From: Gammaproteobacteria bacterium
GTDB lineage: Bacteria; Pseudomonadota; Gammaproteobacteria; JAIEPX01
Assembly (NCBI GenBank): GCA_019748175.1
Contig: JAIEPX010000007.1
Span: 1-64,000, forward strand
DNA length: 64,000 nucleotides
Direction: 5' to 3'
Under the pieces are notes generated by a model. It had not been told where the DNA came from. It did not search any database and saw only the letters and a list, made by a program, of their open reading frames with translations. The translations under genes were made by a program, and so were the position numbers. Within the stretch, counting starts at the first letter, position 1. Each line of letters opens with the position of its first letter. Positions 38,729 to 46,587 of this stretch are shown in pieces.

Positions 38729-39679
38729 ATGATCAAATTGCGTTTAGGAATACTACTGTCGCTCATGATCTTTATATCAAGTTGCGCAACTCCTCCTGCG
38801 AATATTTCTATTCCTTCGCATGAGCCACCTCCATTAACTTTAACTAAACATCCTCGTGTGGCCCTTGTGTTAGGTGGCGGAGGTGCTCGAGGTTATGCAC
38901 ACGTCGGTGTTATCAAAGCTTTACAAAAAGCTGGTGTACCAATTGACTTGATCGTTGGGACTAGCGCAGGGAGCATCATAGGCGCTCTATATGCAGACAG
39001 CGCTAACTCTGTTCACGTAGAACGAACCATGCGCAAAACGCATTTTTTCGATTTTGCAGATTTCACCATCGTTTCATCCGGAAACGGTTTTATATCAGGA
39101 CGAAAATTACAGCATTTCCTACTCAAGAACATGCAAGCCAAATCATTTGAAGAACTGAAAATTCCTCTCGTCGTCGTTGCAACTGATTTAAAATCGGGCA
39201 AAGAAAAACCACTCAGTAGCGGCCCTATCGCTCCAGCAGTCAATGCGTCCTCTGCCATGCCTGGCGCAGTGCACCCTGTTAAAATGTACGGCCTAACACT
39301 CGTTGACGGAGGAATGGTTGCACAACTACCCGTCAAAACTGCCAAACACTTTCATCCTGACATCATCATCGCTGTAAATATAGATGCTGATTTTGATAAA
39401 AAAATGCCCACTTCTTTTGTTGGAGTATTTCAACGTGCCTTTGACATCAGCATTCAGACTATTGGAAAATTCAGCGGAGAAGGTGCCGATGTACTGATTC
39501 ATCCTTCAGTTGGAAATGCCGGCATTTTTGATGTGCATTTGAAACATACTTTCATTGTTGCTGGAGAAAAAGCAGCTCAAGAAGCATTACCTCAAATCAA
39601 AGAATTGCTCATAAAAAACTCCGCCTTAACTGCTAATTTAAAACCAATTCGTCATGCTAATTCGATGATCAAGCATTAA
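38729..39679 (+). CDS. Patatin-like phospholipase, predicted lipoprotein
   Basis: Lipoprotein signal with lipobox FISSC (Cys19). The patatin fold follows: oxyanion loop LVLGGGGARGYAHVG, nucleophile Ser79 in VGTSAGS, and Asp193 in VDGGMV, giving the Ser-Asp dyad. It resembles the RssA/NTE branch of bacterial patatins rather than secreted toxins such as ExoU. Lipid anchoring implies action at the inner or outer membrane facing the periplasm. 316 residues, complete. Confidence 0.9.
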   Translation: MIKLRLGILLSLMIFISSCATPPANISIPSHEPPPLTLTKHPRVALVLGGGGARGYAHVGVIKALQKAGVPIDLIVGTSAGSIIGALYADSANSVHVERTMRKTHFFDFADFTIVSSGNGFISGRKLQHFLLKNMQAKSFEELKIPLVVVATDLKSGKEKPLSSGPIAPAVNASSAMPGAVHPVKMYGLTLVDGGMVAQLPVKTAKHFHPDIIIAVNIDADFDKKMPTSFVGVFQRAFDISIQTIGKFSGEGADVLIHPSVGNAGIFDVHLKHTFIVAGEKAAQEALPQIKELLIKNSALTANLKPIRHANSMIKH

Positions 39680-39692
39680 ATCTTGTTTTCTA

Positions 39693-40568
39693 TTATCTCC
39701 TCAATACGGATCTTGAATTGACCTCGTCTATTGCTGGCGATCCCGGATAATGTTTTTGGAACCATTGCTCTAGTTGTTGATTTAATTCTCGCCGTTTATA
39801 CGTATCAACTGAAATGGGTAACCCTACATTTTGAAGAGAATGATAGAATTTCACTATACAAATATTTTTACATTTAATGCTGCGAGGACCATCGATATCA
39901 AACAAGTGATGAATATTACTTTGTGAAAAATTCTGAAGGAAAGTATCGTATGCTTGGCGGTTTTTAAATCCGACATTTAACCCTTCGTCATCACGCATAG
40001 AATCAACATATACAATATCTTTTCCATCTCCAATAAAACTTTCATCAGATGATTGAAGAGAGAAAAATGCAGTTCCAGGTGTTGAATGACTACCCCTATA
40101 GGATGGTGATGTTTGATCATTATTACCATTACGAGAATGATCATTTTCTTTATTTATTTTACTATTTAGGTTTGCAATTACCTCCTCATAAAACTCTTTT
40201 TTCTTTTTTGTTTTATCGTCAAGTTTTTCTTGTGCCTTAATTTTTTCTTCTAATTCACTCAATCGTTGCTGATAGTAGGACAGCTCATGTTTTCGTACAG
40301 CAACTAGTCGCGCATTTTCATTTGCATCAGATTCATATGGAGGAATATCAAATCTGTCATAATTATCTTTTTTTCCAGAATTACTTAATGTTTCATTTGC
40401 CAAATGAATTGCGGTTAATTCAATTTTTGCATATTTGCTAAGATTCGCATCCAAGCTGCCTTTAAACTTGTCAGGATGCCAAACCAAAGACTTTTCTCTA
40501 TAGGCCTTTTTAATTTGTGCTTCATTAGCATTCCTGGGAACACCTAATACTTCATAGTGATCTCTCAT
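39693..40568 (-). CDS. J-domain protein with coiled coil, 291 aa
   Basis: Residues 1-70 are a J domain (YEVLGVPRNANEAQIKKAYR with the HPD motif at 31-33), the part that stimulates Hsp70 ATPase. Residues about 90-150 are a coiled coil (SYYQQRLSELEEKIKAQEKL). The remaining 140 residues are unknown; no DnaJ zinc finger or substrate domain is present. Legionellales encode several such orphan J proteins, some of them secreted. It could recruit bacterial or host Hsp70; nothing here decides. Confidence 0.85.
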   Translation of the reverse strand: MRDHYEVLGVPRNANEAQIKKAYREKSLVWHPDKFKGSLDANLSKYAKIELTAIHLANETLSNSGKKDNYDRFDIPPYESDANENARLVAVRKHELSYYQQRLSELEEKIKAQEKLDDKTKKKKEFYEEVIANLNSKINKENDHSRNGNNDQTSPSYRGSHSTPGTAFFSLQSSDESFIGDGKDIVYVDSMRDDEGLNVGFKNRQAYDTFLQNFSQSNIHHLFDIDGPRSIKCKNICIVKFYHSLQNVGLPISVDTYKRRELNQQLEQWFQKHYPGSPAIDEVNSRSVLRR

Positions 40569-40674
40569 ATTCGTATACCTCGAGTTTTCTTTAGATATTA
40601 CGTCGGTGAACTACATTAAGCAATACAGTTTTCTTAAACCCAATCACTTGCAATAAAGCTTTTCCTTTCATTAA

Positions 40675-40713
40675 TGTAGCCTCATTGGCTACAAGTGCAG
40701 CTTATTTGGCTAC
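40675..40713 (+). repeat. Left flanking repeat of the AbiE module
   Basis: 39 bp matching 41894-41932 at about 31-33 positions, in the same orientation. It begins TGTAGCC and ends AGCTTATTTGGCT. A small stem GTAGCC-TCATT-GGCTAC is contained. With its partner it brackets the AbiE genes. Confidence 0.7.
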
Positions 40714-40862
40714 GTATACGATTAATTATTACATCACATTTTAAAACTCTCTGAAAATAATGACTTAGCAGTCTATTTTTTTAATTAATCAGATATACTT
40801 GACAGTTTTCAACGTAACAACTAACAATATTAGCTGCTTTGATAGAATACGTCAATTTTTAC

Positions 40863-40891
40863 TTGACAATTTTTATCAATATTACTATATT
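40863..40891 (+). promoter_or_regulatory. Promoter of abiEi
   Basis: TTGACA (40863-40868), 17 bp, TATATT (40886-40891): near-consensus. A GTCAA...TTGAC dyad (40851-40867) overlaps the -35 and may be the site through which AbiEi represses its own operon. Within the 355-bp gap upstream of abiEi I see only this, the flanking repeat and a second, weaker TTGACA at 40799-40804. Confidence 0.7.
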
Positions 40892-40923
40892 AGTTAGTAC
40901 TATTGAAGAACAAGGTCAAGTAT

Positions 40924-41748
40924 ATGTTACTCATGGAATTTTTTGATCAACGCCCAATTTTTACCCACGAGGAATTTGAGCAACACTTAATCTCTCATGG
41001 CAGTACCAACCCACATACACATCGGGCTTTACTTGCGTATCACACAAAGAAACAGCATATTAAGCATGTACGTCGAGGTCTCTATGTCAGCATACCTATT
41101 GGATTACGTCATCAAGCAGAAAATTTTATTGTTGATCCTTTTCTAATTGCAGGACATGTTTCGAAAGATGCCGTCATAGCTTATCACAGCGCTTTTGATT
41201 TTCACGGAATTTCCTTTTCTACTTATCACCACTTCACTTTTATGTCTGAAAATAAAATACGACCGTTCACATTTCAAAATGCAGATTTCAAATGCGTATC
41301 CTTTCCAAAAGCGCTAGTTGAAAAAAAACTCACCAATTTTGAAGTAATCACAGCAGATCGACAAGGAATCAATATTATGGTCACGAGTATAGAGCGTAGT
41401 CTTGTTGATGCACTGGATCGTCCTGACTATGCTGGCGGTTGGGAAGAAATTTGGCGATCGGCCTCACACATCCCAATATTAAACTTAGACAAAATCATCA
41501 ACTACGTAATGTTGCTCAATAATGCCACTTTATATGCTAAACTTGGATTTTTCCTTGAGCAACACAAAGATCACTTTAACCTCGATGAGCACATATTAAG
41601 TATTCTGGAAGAAAAAAAACCTCAAGGAATTCATTTTCTAGAACGTAGCAAACGAGAATCTGGAAAATTATTGAAGCGATGGAATCTAGTCGTTCCAGCT
41701 TATATTATTAAACAAACATGGGAAGAGCCAAACCATGAGGATATCTAA
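40924..41748 (+). CDS. abiEi: AbiEi-type antitoxin/transcriptional regulator (type IV toxin-antitoxin)
   Basis: 274 residues with an N-terminal winged helix (FTHEEFEQHLISHGSTNPHT ... IKHVRRGLYVSIP) and the AbiEi C-terminal domain (KDAVIAYHSAFDFHGISF, TSIERSLVDALDRPDYAGG). AbiEi proteins repress their own operon and counter AbiEii nucleotidyltransferase toxins that cause phage abortive infection. I use the ATG at 40924 with AAGG upstream rather than the TTG at 40903. Its stop overlaps the start of a severely truncated abiEii. Confidence 0.88.
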   Translation: MLLMEFFDQRPIFTHEEFEQHLISHGSTNPHTHRALLAYHTKKQHIKHVRRGLYVSIPIGLRHQAENFIVDPFLIAGHVSKDAVIAYHSAFDFHGISFSTYHHFTFMSENKIRPFTFQNADFKCVSFPKALVEKKLTNFEVITADRQGINIMVTSIERSLVDALDRPDYAGGWEEIWRSASHIPILNLDKIINYVMLLNNATLYAKLGFFLEQHKDHFNLDEHILSILEEKKPQGIHFLERSKRESGKLLKRWNLVVPAYIIKQTWEEPNHEDI

Positions 41749-41872
41749 AGAAGAATTACAACATGAGGCCAATGCATCAGGATTTCGTGTCGAATTACTG
41801 GAGAAAGTCCTACTATTAATGCACATACTTTCAGACCTTTCGTCTGTAAACTGGAAACAACAATTCAGATAG
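41735..41872 (+). pseudogene. Truncated AbiEii/AbiGii toxin, first 45 residues only
   Basis: The ATG at 41735 overlaps the antitoxin gene by 14 bp. Translation gives MRISKEELQHEANASGFRVE and continues with LLEKVLLLMHILSDL, the typical AbiEii N-terminus, but stops at 41872 before the nucleotidyltransferase GGTxLN motif. The rest of the toxin is missing and replaced by a repeat. So only the antitoxin survives. Confidence 0.85.
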
Positions 41873-41893
41873 TAATGACATCTCAAATCCAAA

Positions 41894-41932
41894 TGTAGCC
41901 AAATAAGCTACAATTGTAGCTTATTTGGCTTC
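41894..41932 (+). repeat. Right flanking repeat with a 34-bp perfect palindrome
   Basis: Positions 41897-41930 form a perfect palindrome with 17-bp arms and no loop (AGCCAAATAAGCTACAA and its complement). The whole 39 bp repeats the sequence at 40675-40713. It starts 22 bp after the truncated toxin ends. It may be a protein-binding site or the end of a mobile module. Confidence 0.8.
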
Positions 41933-42087
41933 ACATGACAAATATTACGGGGCTAATATTTCTACTTTTTGAATCAATAAACTACGCATTATAGCATTGA
42001 CATCCTTCCATTCTTGATCTACCCCGGCTTAACTAATTAGTATTCCGTAAATTACCTACTATAATTTCCACTAATAGGAGATCTAGA

Positions 42088-42492
42088 ATGCGCAACAATA
42101 TAACAGTGATAGTAAATATTGTGATATTAATATCAACTATCGCTACACATATATTTTTTTTCGGACAATACTATGAAAAAATTAATAATATTGAAAGAAT
42201 GGCAAGTAAGAATGATGATATCTTAGGGAAATTGGAAACGAAAATTTCTGTAGTCGTTGCCGTTTTACAACCAGACTATCCTAATATAAACATAAATGCT
42301 TTTATCGATCAGGACATTCTTAACCATAATTCACCTAGTAAAATTGCAGCGGGATTACAAGATTTAAAAAAATTGGACACAGTTTCTGGAGTTCAATATC
42401 TTATGAAATCTCATAATTTTAATGAGCAGCATGCGAAATCCGTTTTTTTACCCCCACAAGATTCCATCAAGTCGAATCAGAGAAATAGATAA
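42088..42492 (+). CDS. Small membrane-anchored protein, unknown, 134 aa
   Basis: One N-terminal hydrophobic helix (ITVIVNIVILISTIATHIFF, residues 5-25) followed by a soluble part with a short coiled-coil-like stretch (YYEKINNIERMASKNDDILG). AGGAG precedes the ATG by 8 nt, so translation is well supported. No family recognised. It lies between the AbiE remnant and a convergent gene. Confidence 0.7.
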   Translation: MRNNITVIVNIVILISTIATHIFFFGQYYEKINNIERMASKNDDILGKLETKISVVVAVLQPDYPNININAFIDQDILNHNSPSKIAAGLQDLKKLDTVSGVQYLMKSHNFNEQHAKSVFLPPQDSIKSNQRNR

Positions 42493-42550
42493 TAGCTTTC
42501 TCATCGTATGAGTCTTTCAATCCAATTTATTGCTGACTTCTCTGTCCTAA

Positions 42551-43492
42551 TTAATTTTCTATTCTAGATGATTCGAAATTTTTTATCCCAACAAATGCTC
42601 CATACTCCATTAATTCCTTCCAATCTACTGATAACTTAATATTAGTTTCTGGTTCTTTTTTGAAATTTGATAAATTTGGACTTAAAAACAATCTGACTTC
42701 ATCATCTGGAAGATGTTTATTATATTGATAGCATGCATACTCACATAGATTTTTATGATAAGTGTTTGTGAGGGTAGACTGCTCATCAACGTACTGAACT
42801 TTACAAATATTTATTAGAAAATTATTCGTATTCAGTTTACTCCCACCTATAAAATGACTTATATTATAGTTTTCTATAAAATACTTTTTTAAATTATCAT
42901 AGTGGAAGACTAGACATAAATCCCGTTTTAAATCTGCTGCATACGCCTTCCAAATATACCTAGATTCATTTAGCGAAAAACAACATGCATATGTGTTATT
43001 TCGATTTGGTTCATCAAAGTCATATAATGAAACGTCTGGATTATTTTCAAATCTAACTGCCTCTCTTAATAACCTTTCTCTTTTTGGCATTTGTGAATCT
43101 TTAGGGTTACCTTCATATTGAGTTACGTTTTTAAAGAATAAATATTGTTTCTGACACATATCTATAAAATAGTCAAATTTAACGATCTTATACAAGAGCG
43201 TATCTGGGGATGGCTGTAGTAAGCGTTGTTCGAGATGAAACAACCTTTGATCATCTTCATGAATCTTCCTTATTAGAGAATCAATAGTAATAGTTTGACC
43301 ATTCTCCCAATAAATAATATTCTTGTCGTTGTCAAATTTTAATTTAGAAAAACTATCAGGACAGTGCTTTTCGTTTAATACTTGAAAATCAATCAAATCT
43401 GCAAAATTGACTTTCTTTACTATATCATTATCAAAAACCACTTCAACAATACACTGCTCCAACAGTTTTACTTCACGAAGTCTTGGCATCAT
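42551..43492 (-). CDS. DUF2442-DUF2971 fusion protein
   Basis: Residues 1-75 resemble DUF2442 (PRLREVKLLEQCIVEVVF ... WENGQTITIDSLI). Residues about 100-300 resemble DUF2971: LLYKIVKFDYFIDMCQKQYL, then CCFSLNESRYIWKAYAADLK, a Cys/Trp/Tyr pattern typical of that family. Both domains recur in toxin-antitoxin or defence-like settings but their chemistry is unknown to me. I start at 43492, where GGGGGAGG precedes two successive ATGs; the frame extends ten codons upstream. The gene lies next to the AbiE remnant and a DUF4143 ATPase. Confidence 0.68.
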   Translation of the reverse strand: MMPRLREVKLLEQCIVEVVFDNDIVKKVNFADLIDFQVLNEKHCPDSFSKLKFDNDKNIIYWENGQTITIDSLIRKIHEDDQRLFHLEQRLLQPSPDTLLYKIVKFDYFIDMCQKQYLFFKNVTQYEGNPKDSQMPKRERLLREAVRFENNPDVSLYDFDEPNRNNTYACCFSLNESRYIWKAYAADLKRDLCLVFHYDNLKKYFIENYNISHFIGGSKLNTNNFLINICKVQYVDEQSTLTNTYHKNLCEYACYQYNKHLPDDEVRLFLSPNLSNFKKEPETNIKLSVDWKELMEYGAFVGIKNFESSRIEN

Positions 43493-43588
43493 TCCTGCCT
43501 CCCCCACATTAGTACTACACAATTTATATACTCATTATAGCGTATAATATGTATATTGCTTTTTGGCGCCCGAAAATAAACCTAACTT

Positions 43589-44908
43589 TTAATCAACTAC
43601 CTCTTTTATCAGCTTTGACAACTCACTCACAGCATAAAGCGGAACATTCAACAACTTTGCATCATATGCAATATTGCGCAAAGAGGTACGAACTGAAATC
43701 GGAGGTGAATATTCTTCGATGTAAACTTGAAGGCTTTTTTTCTTGGTAGACTGCCCTGATTTGACTTCTAAAGGTAACGGAATACCGTCGATATCGACAA
43801 CAAAATCAACTTCAGCTTTGCCTTCGCTGGTCCAGTAGAAAAGCTGATGCTCAAGAAACGTTGTTAGCGCTTGAGCAATGTAATTTTCTGTAAGAGCACC
43901 TTTATATTCAACAAAAAGGTTATTTCCCTCTAACAGAACTTTGGAATTAAGTTGACTCATCGCACCTAGCAATCCCACGTCGAGTAAATAAGTTTTAAAT
44001 ACTTCATGATTGAAGTAGCTTTTTAGCGGAATACCCGGCTTTGAGATGTTGTAGCATTTTGTGATGAGATCAGCATCCACTAACCACTGAATTGCAGTTT
44101 CATATTCACGTGCCCTGGCGCTTTCTTTTATCACCGAGTAAATAAATTTTTTGTTTTCTTTTGCAAGCTGCGATGGAATAGTGTCCCAAACGATGGAGAT
44201 TTTTGCGGCTTCTGCAGGTGTTGCATGCTTTGCGAAATCGAGCTCATAGGTTCGTAAGATATCTTTCTGAATTTGCCGTACTTCTTCAAAGTCTTTTGTT
44301 TGAATATATTTTGCAACCGCTTCTGGCATTCCACCGACAAACATGTATGTTTTTAAAGCCTCTATTAAATCATTATGAAAGACTTCGGGAATTTTTTCTT
44401 TGACGTTAATTTCACCCAATAATTTTATCCACCCAGTTTTATCAATGGCTCGCAGATATTCTTCAAATGAAAGTGGGTGCAGCTGTCGCATAGTGACTTT
44501 TCCAACGGGAAATCCTTTTTTTCCTTTTAATTTCACACCCAATAATGAACCTGCCGCTGCGAGATGATATTCGGGCGCATCTTCACAAAAATATTTCAGC
44601 GACGCCAATGCACCATCACAGTCTTGAATTTCATCGAAGCAAATCAAACTATTGTCTGGTGTAATTTGCGCTTGAAAATAGATTCCCAATTTCTCCAATA
44701 TTGTTTTGGCACCAATGTTGCCTTCAAATAAAGAGCATGCGTCAGGGTTTTCGTTGAAGTTTAAATAATAGAAATGCTCATACTCTTCTTTCCCCAGTTT
44801 TTTTAACAGGTAGGTTTTACCCACCTGGCGAGCCCCTTCTAGCATCAAGGGCTTTCGGCCTTCTGAATGTTTCCAAGCAACGAGTTTCTTATAAAGTATG
44901 CGTTCCAT
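43589..44908 (-). CDS. AAA_14/DUF4143 ATPase (paralogue 1)
   Basis: 439 residues. Walker A GARQVGKT (25-32), Walker B LICFDEIQD, then the sensor region AAAGSLLGVKL. The C-terminal DUF4143 part holds a PD-(D/E)XK-like core, KAEVDFVVDIDGIPLPLEVK. The biological role of this widespread, horizontally mobile family is not established. The -10 box ends 7 nt before the ATG and there is no Shine-Dalgarno, so the mRNA is probably leaderless. Three 24-bp direct repeats lie directly upstream of the promoter. A second intact copy is at 47867-49207 and a relic at 59035-59428. Confidence 0.9.
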   Translation of the reverse strand: MERILYKKLVAWKHSEGRKPLMLEGARQVGKTYLLKKLGKEEYEHFYYLNFNENPDACSLFEGNIGAKTILEKLGIYFQAQITPDNSLICFDEIQDCDGALASLKYFCEDAPEYHLAAAGSLLGVKLKGKKGFPVGKVTMRQLHPLSFEEYLRAIDKTGWIKLLGEINVKEKIPEVFHNDLIEALKTYMFVGGMPEAVAKYIQTKDFEEVRQIQKDILRTYELDFAKHATPAEAAKISIVWDTIPSQLAKENKKFIYSVIKESARAREYETAIQWLVDADLITKCYNISKPGIPLKSYFNHEVFKTYLLDVGLLGAMSQLNSKVLLEGNNLFVEYKGALTENYIAQALTTFLEHQLFYWTSEGKAEVDFVVDIDGIPLPLEVKSGQSTKKKSLQVYIEEYSPPISVRTSLRNIAYDAKLLNVPLYAVSELSKLIKEVVD

Positions 44909-44915
44909 GGTACTT

Positions 44916-44944
44916 ACAATAGCAGAGCGCCTTCAATTTATCAA
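44916..44944 (-). promoter_or_regulatory. Promoter of ATPase paralogue 1, implying a leaderless transcript
   Basis: On the minus strand TTGATA (44939-44944), 17 bp, TATTGT (44916-44921). Only 7 nt (44909-44915) separate the -10 hexamer from the ATG at 44908, so transcription should begin at or next to the start codon. The -35 box touches the first direct repeat. Confidence 0.65.
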
Positions 44945-45032
44945 GTTATTCGTTCCGATTTCGTGATAAATATCACGTTATTCGTTCCAATAATGTGATA
45001 TTTACCACGTTATTGGTTCCAATTCCGTGATA
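44945..45032 (-). repeat. Three 24-bp direct repeats, period 32 bp, upstream of ATPase paralogue 1
   Basis: Units at 44945-44968, 44977-45000 and 45009-45032 share [12 protein letters not shown] and end GTGATA, with 8-bp spacers AATATCAC and TTTACCAC that pair partly with the unit ends. The period is exactly 32 bp, about three helical turns, so a protein would bind the three units on one face of the DNA. The remaining 220 bp up to rplY contain an inverted repeat (CTAGCCA/TGGCTAG, 45116-45144) and a TACAAT box at 45165-45170 that probably drives rplY. Confidence 0.85.
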
Positions 45033-45252
45033 TCGACGAAGAAATGCGCGTTTCAGGGCGATCGGGAATAGGGAACCGGAAGGGGTATTTTAGGGATGGC
45101 GTTAGAGGCGTCTGACTAGCCATAAATTCTCCATTTCTGGCTAGTATTTTCACTAAAATGCCGCTACAATGTCCGGCTTTTGTATAACTAAGCGGATATG
45201 CGACCGGTCTAAGGCGCTGAAACCGCGCAGTATTCGTAGTGGAGTAAAGAAT

Positions 45253-45969
45253 ATGGCCAATTTATTTGACTTAACTGTGGCAAGCCGGAATACCTTTGGT
45301 AAGGCTGCAAACCGTCGTACGCGCCGATTAGAGGACACGGTACCTGCAATTATCTATGGCGGTAAAGAAGAGCCAGTGGCAATTTCTTTATCTCACAATT
45401 TGGTCATTCGCGCCCTGGAAAACGAAGCGTTTTTCTCGCATATCTTGACATTGAACATCGATGGCAAGAAGAAACAACAAGTGATCGTTAAAGATATTCA
45501 ACGCCATCCTGGCCGTCCACGCATCACACACATGGACTTCTTACGCGTAAGCGCTGACGTAAAACTCACCATGAGCGTTCCATTACATTTCATGAACGAA
45601 GAAAAAGCTCCCGGCGTACTAGCTGGTGGTGTTGTGAATCACCACATGGGTGAACTTGAAATTCGTTGTTTGCCAGCTGACCTACCTGAATTCATCGAAA
45701 TAGACTTGGCCAACTTAGAGTTGGATGGCGTTATTCACTTAACGCACATTAAAGTACCTAAAGGTGTCGAAGTTATGCTACTCGCTCATGGCTCAGATCA
45801 AGCTCATGACCATGCAGTAGTGAGTATTCATATTCCTAAAGTTGTGGAAGAACCTGAAGAAGGTGCTCCAGCTGAAGGAGCTGAAGGGGCCGAAGCCGCT
45901 GGCGAAGAAGGTGCTGAATCTAAAGCTGCGGGCGAAGGTGGTGAAGAAGCCGAATCTTCTGAGAAATAG
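45253..45969 (+). CDS. rplY: Large-subunit ribosomal protein bL25 (CTC form)
   Basis: Binds 5S rRNA. The L25 domain (FDLTVASRNTFGKAANRRTR, VPAIIYGG, VKDIQRHPGRPRITHMDFLRV) is followed by the beta-rich CTC domain and an acidic Ala/Glu/Gly tail of about 40 residues (EEGAPAEGAEGAEAAGEEGA). I start at the ATG at 45253 with GGAG upstream; the longer frame from 45169 begins at the likely -10 box. pth overlaps its stop codon. Confidence 0.95.
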   Translation: MANLFDLTVASRNTFGKAANRRTRRLEDTVPAIIYGGKEEPVAISLSHNLVIRALENEAFFSHILTLNIDGKKKQQVIVKDIQRHPGRPRITHMDFLRVSADVKLTMSVPLHFMNEEKAPGVLAGGVVNHHMGELEIRCLPADLPEFIEIDLANLELDGVIHLTHIKVPKGVEVMLLAHGSDQAHDHAVVSIHIPKVVEEPEEGAPAEGAEGAEAAGEEGAESKAAGEGGEEAESSEK

Positions 45970-46559
45970 TGGCACCGCCTATCAGACTAATCGTGGGCTT
46001 GGGCAATCCAGGCCCGAAATATGCCGAGACGCGCCACAATGTTGGCGCTTGGCTAGTTGAAGAATTAACTCGCCAACATCACCTTAACCTACGTTCCGAT
46101 AATAAATTCCACGGCAGTATTGGCAATATTAAAATCTCTGAACATGAATGCTGGCTTTTAATTCCATCTACCTACATGAATCTCAGTGGAACATCCGTTC
46201 AAGCGATGGCTAGTTATTATAAAATTCCACCAGAAGAAATTTTAATTGTTCATGATGAATTAGATTTTCCGGCGGGCCAAGTACGCTTTAAACAACATGG
46301 CGGACATGGTGGGCATAACGGACTACGCGATATTATTGCAAAATTACACAGCCCAGCTTTTCATAGACTTCGATTGGGCATAGATCACCCGGGTGATCGA
46401 AATGAAGTCGTTAATTATGTGCTTAAACCACCTCGCAATGAAGAACATACTGCAATCATGTCTGCAATTCGTAGCGCACTTGAAGTGCTGCCTACTTTTA
46501 TTTCTGGGGATCATCAAAAAGCCATTCGAGAATTGCATTCAAATGCAATTGATGTATAA
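45969..46559 (+). CDS. pth: Peptidyl-tRNA hydrolase
   Basis: Recycles tRNA from prematurely released peptidyl-tRNA. Motifs: RLIVGLGNPGPKYAETRHNV with the catalytic His, STYMNLSGTSVQ, VHDELDFPAG and GGHGGHNGLRDI. 196 residues. GTG start overlapping the last base of the rplY stop codon. The rplY-pth-ychF order is standard. Confidence 0.96.
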   Translation: MAPPIRLIVGLGNPGPKYAETRHNVGAWLVEELTRQHHLNLRSDNKFHGSIGNIKISEHECWLLIPSTYMNLSGTSVQAMASYYKIPPEEILIVHDELDFPAGQVRFKQHGGHGGHNGLRDIIAKLHSPAFHRLRLGIDHPGDRNEVVNYVLKPPRNEEHTAIMSAIRSALEVLPTFISGDHQKAIRELHSNAIDV

Positions 46560-46587
46560 CTGATCAATTTTTTTGTGAGTAAAGATT

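Noticed and set aside
41945..42028. Minus-strand fragment reading DQEWKDVNAIMRSLLIQKVE
   Set aside because: Protein-like but only 27 codons with no start; could be a gene remnant, yet no family or neighbour supports it.
43549..43749. 66-codon plus-strand ORF
   Set aside because: Antisense to the C-terminal part of the DUF4143 ATPase, which is clearly coding.
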